A DNA stretch of 11,251 nucleotides from Chloroflexota bacterium (GTDB lineage Bacteria; Chloroflexota; Chloroflexia; QHBQ01; JADMIH01), in assembly GCA_015478675.1 (NCBI GenBank), contig JADMIH010000124.1, positions 1-11,251 of the forward strand. The letters run 5' to 3'. The notes under the pieces are model-generated. The model had not been told where the DNA came from, did no database searches, and was given only the letters and a program-made list of their open reading frames with translations. Position numbers and translations under genes: made by a program. Positions 6,577-11,251 of this stretch are shown here, piece by piece (the stretch's first letter is position 1; each line of letters begins with the position of its first letter).

Positions 6577-9288
6577 GTGGAAGTTGCAGGCGCATCTAGC
6601 AATACGCAGAACAACGCCGAAGTACCTGTAATGTCAGCCCGCGCAGCACCTCTTTCGCCGCCGGAACCGCCCGATACAGGGATAGATGACCTTTCGGAGC
6701 AGGCGGCGGGGATAAGCCCTGTAGCGTTGCCTTCCGTCAAACCCTGGATGCCCGCAGACGGAGCCGCGCAAGACACACTCCTATCTGCTTTGCCCCTTGT
6801 GGTGCCCTCTGCTGACCTGGCGCGTACGCATGTGGGTGTGCAGTGGATAGCCCTCTCTTTTACAGTCACCTTCCTCGTCTACGTCAGCTTTATACCCCAG
6901 TTCCTGCGCTACAGCAGCCCTCCTACCGGCGATCAGCCTTTCTACCTCATGGAGACGATAAGCATCGTCCAGGACCGTGACATCAACGTAGCCAACAACT
7001 ATGCGGCATCAGACTTCGACAAGTTCTACAAGCTTGCCCCGCACCCCAGCGACTTTGTCGGCATAGCTGCGCCTTATCCTCTACCCGCACAAATAGCTGC
7101 CACCCCTGGCCGCCCACCCGCCGAGCAATACTCTAACCACCTCCCCGGCTTGCCTTTGTTACTGGTGCCTGCATGGGTCATTGGCGGGTGGTTCTCCCTC
7201 TGGTGGCCTGCCACCATCGTCTTCATGTGCATAATCGGGGCGTTAGTGGCGGTAAATATCTTCTTGCTGGGGCACGAGATGACAGGGCGCAAATGGATTG
7301 CCTGGGCAGTGTGGTTGCCTATGGTCTTCTCCAACCCGCTGATGACCTATTCCTATATGATATTCACGGAGCTTACTGTGGGGCTGCTCCTGATCTATGC
7401 TCTGCGCCGTCTCGCCCTCGGCTGGGGGGCGAACAACCCGTTGCGCTTGTGGCTCGTAGGCGCATGCATAGGCTATATCCCCTGGGTGGCGTGGCGCTGT
7501 TTGCCTATCGCGGTGGGGCTGTGCCTCTACGCCGTTGTACAGTGGTGGCGATACTACCGCCTCACCAGAGGAGAGAAGGCCGAAGGAACCAGGATTGTAG
7601 AAGGCCAGAAGCGCAACACCGCTGCTATCCCCTGGTTGGCGTGGGCGTTTACGCCCATCATCATATCTGCCCTTCTGCTCCTGGAATACAACCTATCTCT
7701 TTTTAACAGCGTTATGCCATCTCTCACCGTGCCTGAGCTGGGCCAGCAGAACCCTTTCCACTGGCCCTGGCTTGGCTTCGATGCATTTACCACCTTCCTG
7801 ACCAACATATACGGTATTCTCTTCGATCAGCAAATGGGTCTGCTGATCTATGCGCCTATCTACCTGCTCGCCGTCGTCGGTATTATAGCCATGTTTCGGA
7901 CAAGGCGTGCCTCGGATAAGCGGCTGCTACTTGCCATGCTTGTAGCTGTACTTCCTTACGCGGGCCTGATCGCTGCCTTCGAGTTTTGGCATGGCATCTG
8001 GAGCCCTCCAGCCCGTTATATGACAACCCTCGTCCCACTCCTCGCAGCGCCACTCGCAATGTCGCTCTACGCCTGTAGAAACTTTATTTACAAGATAATC
8101 TATGCTCTACTGGCCCTGGTCGGCTTCGGCCTCATGGCTATTATGCTTCGTGACGCACGCCACATGTGGCCGACCAGCCCCGTCTTCGCCTGGCTTGCCC
8201 AGGACCCTGCATCCCCGGTGCGTATTGACCTGCGCCAGCTGTTACCGGCAATCTTCCATATGGATATGTTACGACTCCCTTCCAGCACGGCAGTCGTAAC
8301 AATCGCATCCCTTTCCATCATTCTATTCTCTTATCTACTTATGACACGTCAGGGGGCAATGCGAAATGTAGATAAGTCGTCCTTTGCTTTGCACAGCGTT
8401 ATCTGGGTGGTAGCCCTGGGGGCTATTGGCTCCAGCTGGTTCGTCGTCAATTACCAGAACCTGAAGCACAAGACGACGCTTGTGGAGGAGCGCCGCTGGT
8501 GGTTGCCGATTGCTTCCAAAGGGCCAGATGACAGGTCCAGCATTGCTTATCTCGACAACAATATATATGTCGCCGGATACAACAGCCAAAGTGTAGGCGT
8601 GCTCGACCTGGGCAATGGCGGCTACAAATCGCTGAGCGCGGTATCGCTACAAGGCGCAACACTGCCATATGCTCAGCCCGGGGCTATTGCGGTTGGCCCC
8701 GATAATCTCCTCTACCTGCTGAACAATGGTGCCGACGCGCAGGCCATGTATGTTATGCAGCCGGGCGGCAAAGTTGTGCGCCAGGAGGCTCTCAACGGTA
8801 AAAGCCCTATTGCTGTTGGGCTTGCCTTTGGCCCAGATGGGAAGATATATATAGGGGATATGCTGGGTGGCCGTATCATAAAATATCCGCTCACAGGGGG
8901 CGCCGCTATGGCAAGCTGGCAAAACACAACAGGTTCCTTCAATAACCCGGCGGGCCTGGCTGTTGATACAGATGGCGCTATATACGCTGCCGAAAGCTCC
9001 AACAAGCAGGTGCTACGCCTCAACACTAACGGCCAAATTACGGCCAAATACCCCTTTACCTGCACGCCCTGGCAGATGGCTGTGCGCGGCGATTGGGTAG
9101 ATGTGCTCTGCAAAGATGGCCCGGTGCCGCTAATGTCGATCAATAAAAAGGATGGCAGCACCCAGGCTTCAAAGATTACGAGCAACACCATGTGGCCCGT
9201 AGCCCCCACAGGCATGACCTACGGCCTGGATAACACTCTCTATATACTCGATGGCAAGACGATCATAGCCTACAAGGTAGAACACTGA
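6577..9288 (+). CDS. Polytopic GT-C-type glycosyltransferase-like protein with C-terminal NHL-like beta-propeller
   Basis: The product is 903 aa. Residues 1-85 are polar and probably cytoplasmic. About 12 to 13 hydrophobic segments follow between 89 and 625. Just after the first lies GDQPFYL (118-124), an acidic loop motif placed like the catalytic Asp of GT-C/ArnT-PMT-type enzymes, which use lipid-linked sugar donors outside the membrane; a second loop (about 150-190) is long and polar. Residues about 640-903 hold repeated strands of the NHL/SMP-30 type, for example AVGPDNLLYLL, AFGPDGKIYIG and AVDTDGAIYAA, each about 45-50 residues apart, predicted to form an extracytoplasmic propeller. Substrate and sugar are unknown. 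The start is GTG with GAGGG (6566-6570) 6 nt upstream; ATG 6631 is a less supported alternative. It may be read through from RSH-lgt. The enzyme class rests on topology and one motif only. Confidence 0.72.
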   Translation: MEVAGASSNTQNNAEVPVMSARAAPLSPPEPPDTGIDDLSEQAAGISPVALPSVKPWMPADGAAQDTLLSALPLVVPSADLARTHVGVQWIALSFTVTFLVYVSFIPQFLRYSSPPTGDQPFYLMETISIVQDRDINVANNYAASDFDKFYKLAPHPSDFVGIAAPYPLPAQIAATPGRPPAEQYSNHLPGLPLLLVPAWVIGGWFSLWWPATIVFMCIIGALVAVNIFLLGHEMTGRKWIAWAVWLPMVFSNPLMTYSYMIFTELTVGLLLIYALRRLALGWGANNPLRLWLVGACIGYIPWVAWRCLPIAVGLCLYAVVQWWRYYRLTRGEKAEGTRIVEGQKRNTAAIPWLAWAFTPIIISALLLLEYNLSLFNSVMPSLTVPELGQQNPFHWPWLGFDAFTTFLTNIYGILFDQQMGLLIYAPIYLLAVVGIIAMFRTRRASDKRLLLAMLVAVLPYAGLIAAFEFWHGIWSPPARYMTTLVPLLAAPLAMSLYACRNFIYKIIYALLALVGFGLMAIMLRDARHMWPTSPVFAWLAQDPASPVRIDLRQLLPAIFHMDMLRLPSSTAVVTIASLSIILFSYLLMTRQGAMRNVDKSSFALHSVIWVVALGAIGSSWFVVNYQNLKHKTTLVEERRWWLPIASKGPDDRSSIAYLDNNIYVAGYNSQSVGVLDLGNGGYKSLSAVSLQGATLPYAQPGAIAVGPDNLLYLLNNGADAQAMYVMQPGGKVVRQEALNGKSPIAVGLAFGPDGKIYIGDMLGGRIIKYPLTGGAAMASWQNTTGSFNNPAGLAVDTDGAIYAAESSNKQVLRLNTNGQITAKYPFTCTPWQMAVRGDWVDVLCKDGPVPLMSINKKDGSTQASKITSNTMWPVAPTGMTYGLDNTLYILDGKTIIAYKVEH

Positions 9289-9339
9289 TCTCAAAGAGCA
9301 TCTGTATCTGCCTTTCCGCCCAACACTGTACCATAGCAA

Positions 9340-9517
9340 GACCCCAACCCCAAGCCCCCTCTCCCTTCATGGGAGAAGAGCTGTATCCCTGTACACTCCC
9401 CATGAGTAAAGCCCCCTCTCCCACAAGGGGAGAGGGGGCTTGGGGTGAGGGCGGGTGAGGGGTGGCGGCGCACAGTTACCTCTTGAGCCTGGTTCTACTC
9501 TAACCCTGAACAGTTAC
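9340..9517 (+). repeat. Composite repeat, copy C, nested double core, pointing to the rsgA promoter
   Basis: A left half-core (about 9348-9380) has CCCAAGCCCCCTCTCCC, loop TTCAT, then a degraded right arm GGGAGAAGAG. A complete core follows: 9409-9422 against 9428-9441 with loop ACAAG. The CCCCAAGCCCCC of the first core can also pair with GGGGGCTTGGGG of the second, so the pair forms a larger nested inverted repeat. The G-rich arm (9442-9462) and the tail follow: GCACAGTTAC (9470-9479) and CCCTGAACAGTTAC (9504-9517), the last TAC of each 38 nt apart as in copy B. The region 9289-9339 before it has no gene or motif I can identify. Confidence 0.75.
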
Positions 9518-9531
9518 TGCGCGCCTGGTAC

Positions 9532-9559
9532 TTGACGCGTGCTCCGGCGATGCTATAAT
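9532..9559 (+). promoter_or_regulatory. Near-consensus housekeeping sigma promoter for rsgA
   Basis: TTGACG (9532-9537, 5 of 6) and TATAAT (9554-9559, 6 of 6) are separated by 16 nt. Transcription would begin near 9566, giving a leader of roughly 70-85 nt before the mini-ORF and the rsgA start. The -35 box lies 14 nt after the end of repeat copy C, the same distance as at the RSH promoter. Confidence 0.78.
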
Positions 9560-9637
9560 CGTCCGGGATACAGGCTTGTTGCGGCGCGCTGCTAGTGGAG
9601 TGACTATTCTATTCCTGGGCATGCGAAGGGGGCAAAT

Positions 9638-9658
9638 ATGAGGTTGGAGCTTGGCTGA
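9638..9658 (+). other. Six-codon mini-ORF overlapping the rsgA start, possible coupling leader
   Basis: ATG 9638 is preceded by a strong purine-rich GAAGGGGG (9624-9631), the best ribosome binding site in this region. It encodes MRLELG and stops at TGA 9656-9658, overlapping the TTG at 9651 that opens the rsgA frame. The most economical reading is a leader that delivers ribosomes to the weak TTG start. A one-base sequence error joining the two frames, or chance, are alternatives. Confidence 0.4.
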
Positions 9659-10574
9659 AAGGCGCTTAGAGAGTACGGGACAGATAATTCGCCTGTACGC
9701 AGACGTTGCCACTGTGCAGATGGGTGACGGTGATGTACATGTACAAGCAACAATCAGGGGCAAGCTCTTCACCGAGGAGCCGCCCGCGGTGGGTGATTGG
9801 GTGAGCATCGAGGAGCGGAGCGGCGGGCAGGTAATTAGCGGCGTACTGCCACGCAAGAGTGTGCTGGCGCGCCGCGCCGCCGGTTCCGCTTCCCGCAGGC
9901 AAATCTTGATCGCTAATGTTGATCAGGTGATGGTAGTTTTCGCCGCCGCGAGCCCCGAACCTAATCTGGCGACGCTGGACCGCTTTCTCGTAGTGGTCGA
10001 AGCCAACGACCTGCAAGGCCAAATCATCATCAATAAGGTTGACCTTGTGGAGCGCCGTGAGGTCGAGGAGCTATTTGAGCCATATAAAAAGGCAGGCTAT
10101 GTGGTGCATTACACCAGTGTACGCACCGGGGAAGGCCTGGGTGAGTTGCGGCGCGACCTGGAAGGCAAGGAGTCTGTTTTTGTGGGGCCATCGGGCGTCG
10201 GCAAGTCCAGCCTGCTCAACTCTCTCTACCCGGGCCTCGATCTGAAGGTGGGCCTGGTGAGCGCGGCATACGGCAAGGGGAGGCATACTACGGTAGGGGG
10301 TTTCCTGATCAAGCTCCCTGGTGACGCATCGGTGGCCGACACTGCCGGTCTGCGAGAGGTAGGGTTGTGGATGGTGCCACCCGATGAGCTGCCCCATTGC
10401 TTTTTGGAGTTCCGCCCCTACCTCGGTGAATGCCGCTTCTCAGATTGTGCCCACCTGGCCGAGCCGGGTTGCGCTGTGCGTGCTGCCCTGGAGCGCGGCG
10501 ATATATACCCATCGCGCTATGACAGCTATGTGAAGCTCCGAGAAGAGGCCACCGCGACGTGGCCCCGCTGGTAG
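9651..10574 (+). CDS. rsgA: Ribosome small subunit-dependent GTPase RsgA (YjeQ)
   Basis: RsgA binds the immature or newly assembled 30S subunit, checks it, and releases assembly factors with GTP hydrolysis. The 307-aa product has the family order: OB fold (about 8-75, with RGKLF and VGDWV); circularly permuted GTPase, with G4 NKVD (128-131) before G1 GPSGVGKSS (179-187), the switch region GRHTT (210-214) and G3 DTAG (230-233); and a C-terminal zinc knuckle with C261, C266, H268 and C274. G3 is usually written DTPG, so the Ala is a mild variant. The chosen start is TTG 9651, since later ATGs would cut into the OB fold; GGAG at 9646-9649 is too close to serve it, and AGG at 9641-9643 is weak. 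It has its own promoter and seems to be a single-gene unit, ending 28 nt from the convergent gene. Confidence 0.95.
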   Translation: MAERRLESTGQIIRLYADVATVQMGDGDVHVQATIRGKLFTEEPPAVGDWVSIEERSGGQVISGVLPRKSVLARRAAGSASRRQILIANVDQVMVVFAAASPEPNLATLDRFLVVVEANDLQGQIIINKVDLVERREVEELFEPYKKAGYVVHYTSVRTGEGLGELRRDLEGKESVFVGPSGVGKSSLLNSLYPGLDLKVGLVSAAYGKGRHTTVGGFLIKLPGDASVADTAGLREVGLWMVPPDELPHCFLEFRPYLGECRFSDCAHLAEPGCAVRAALERGDIYPSRYDSYVKLREEATATWPRW

Positions 10575-10602
10575 AGGAATGGAATGAGTAGCCTTAGCGC
10601 GC

Positions 10603-11034
10603 TCATTGCTTGCCGCAGTAGGGGCAGGCAGCCCAGCGTACGCTTACCGGGCGGCCACAGTTCTCGCACTCGTCGCGCAATTTAGTGCGGCAGTGAGGGC
10701 AGTAAAGGAAGTCCTGGCTGACCCTTCTTTTGCAGGAAGGGCAGATTTCGGTATCTTCGATGTCTTGCAGCAGGTACTCTTCTTCCAGGGCGCGCTCGTA
10801 TGCCTCCGAGAGGGTTTCTTTGGGGCGCAGCACCATGTACAGTAGGATGCCTGCAAAGGGTATGAGAATCACGAGGCCGAGGCCCAGGGCAATAGAGAAG
10901 ATGTCGCGGGTGCGTGCAGTCACGTCACGAAAAGTCCAGACAATGGATGCGAAATAGAGAGCTGCCAGGTAAGCGCCCGCGCAAGCCAGGATAAATTGCA
11001 AATAAAGAGCTACCTGATTCAGGATGTCCGTCAT
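10603..11034 (-). CDS. Two-TM membrane protein with C-terminal double zinc ribbon
   Basis: The product is 143 aa. Two hydrophobic segments (about 7-33 and 47-68) with an intervening basic stretch somewhat resemble the PLD-nuclease-N-terminal (PLDc_N) membrane module, including FAGILLYMVLRP (60-71). A charged acidic helix (72-93) links to four CxxC knuckles: C98/C101, C112/C115, C123/C126, C137/C140. This is a double zinc ribbon (DZR-like), probably cytoplasmic and structural or for protein or nucleic-acid contacts. The function is unknown. A GAGGA lies 6 nt before the start (plus-strand TCCTC, 11041-11045), which supports ATG at 11034. It converges with rsgA; a 6-bp AATGAG/CTCATT pair (10583-10588/10602-10607) spans the junction but is too weak to call a terminator. 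Confidence 0.85.
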   Translation of the reverse strand: MTDILNQVALYLQFILACAGAYLAALYFASIVWTFRDVTARTRDIFSIALGLGLVILIPFAGILLYMVLRPKETLSEAYERALEEEYLLQDIEDTEICPSCKRRVSQDFLYCPHCRTKLRDECENCGRPVSVRWAACPYCGKQ

Positions 11035-11102
11035 TATTAGTCCTCAGTATGGAATAGGCGCACGAAGATAATCTGGCGCATCTCCCGGTTTATATCACAC
11101 AG

Positions 11103-11140
11103 AAGCGGCCATTGCCATGCTATACATGCTATAGCCGCTT
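11103..11140 (-). promoter_or_regulatory. Leader hairpin enclosing a 9-bp tandem repeat, upstream of the zinc-ribbon gene
   Basis: AAGCGGC (11103-11109) pairs with GCCGCTT (11134-11140). The loop contains CATGCTATA twice in tandem (11116-11124 and 11125-11133). If transcription starts from the -10 box at 11151-11156, this sits at the very 5' end of the transcript. It could be an operator for a repressor or an mRNA-stabilising structure. The structure is seen; the role is inferred. Confidence 0.4.
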
Positions 11141-11150
11141 ACAGCTTTCT

Positions 11151-11156
11151 ATTATA
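11151..11156 (-). promoter_or_regulatory. Consensus -10 box for the zinc-ribbon gene
   Basis: On the minus strand this reads TATAAT, a perfect -10 match about 120 nt upstream of the start codon. No good -35 lies at 16-18 nt; TCGCAC at 18 nt is poor. It may depend on an activator, or the -10 match may be chance. Confidence 0.4.
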
Positions 11157-11251
11157 CACACATGTGCGCAAGTTGTGCGAGGAGTGAGTGTGTAAAGGGT
11201 GCATTTCAGTTGGGGGGCGAGTTGTAGGCGAGTTGCCAGCACTGCTCGAAA
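11157..11251. other. End of window, no assignable gene
   Basis: A palindromic CACATGTG and GTG-rich sequence occupy about 11160-11195. On the minus strand one frame is open from the window edge to a TGA at 11206-11208 (last 14 codons would end in LAYNSPPN). That could be the 3' end of a gene lying beyond the window, but the stretch is too short to judge. Confidence 0.25.

Noticed and set aside
7173..7706. Plus-strand alternative frame of 177 codons inside the glycosyltransferase-like gene
   Set aside because: Its translation is Arg/Gly/His-rich with no domain, and the overlapping frame has a consistent membrane topology.
9291..9473. Minus-strand open frame of 60 codons across repeat copy C
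   Set aside because: It is composed almost entirely of the hairpin cores and G-rich arm, with Pro/Ser/Gly-rich low-complexity translation. No ribosome binding site or domain supports it.
11206..11250. 3' end of a minus-strand gene entering from beyond the window
   Set aside because: Only 14 sense codons are visible, with no domain or composition evidence, so it cannot be told from chance.

Overview
This window looks like chromosome of a Gram-positive-type (monoderm) member of the Chloroflexota, most likely of the Ktedonobacteria. That is inferred from the mix of a VanW-family wall protein, a long RSH enzyme carrying an EFDD motif, a GT-C/NHL fusion protein, a zinc-ribbon membrane protein, and dispersed CCCTCTCCC/GGGAGAGGG repeats of the sort I associate with that phylum. 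No similarity search was possible, so the assignment is moderate. No tRNA, rRNA, CRISPR array, transposase gene, phage gene or defence cassette is visible.

Layout. Positions 1-213 hold a repeat element with a degenerate tail at each end around a hairpin core. A VanW-family protein follows (426-2696, +) and ends at a 28-bp hairpin (2705-2773). A second repeat element (2877-3013) lies just upstream of a near-consensus promoter (3028-3056). That promoter should drive a (p)ppGpp synthetase/hydrolase (3114-5480, +), prolipoprotein diacylglyceryl transferase lgt (5497-6480, +) and, past a 96-nt gap with a hairpin, a large membrane glycosyltransferase-like protein with a C-terminal beta-propeller (6577-9288, +). 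A third, nested repeat element (9340-9517) precedes another near-consensus promoter (9532-9559) and the ribosome-assembly GTPase rsgA (9651-10574, +; probable TTG start overlapping a six-codon mini-ORF). A convergent gene for a two-TM double-zinc-ribbon protein (10603-11034, -) has its own promoter-like -10 and a structured leader at about 11103-11156.

Functionally these are housekeeping and envelope genes: stringent response (RSH), lipoprotein maturation (Lgt), probable surface glycan or lipid glycosylation (GT-C/NHL), wall-associated VanW protein and 30S subunit maturation (RsgA). RSH and lgt are 16 nt apart with a strong ribosome binding site between them, so they are very probably cotranscribed.

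The least ordinary content is noncoding. Three copies of a composite repeat share a hairpin core, a G-rich arm with GTGAGGG steps, and a roughly 45-bp tail ending in GAACA(T/G)TTAC. In two copies the tail ends exactly 14 nt before the -35 box of a near-consensus promoter. I found no convincing new multi-gene system; the repeat-promoter arrangement, the GT-C/NHL fusion and the RSH with an intact hydrolase plus an EXDD motif are the points most worth checking.
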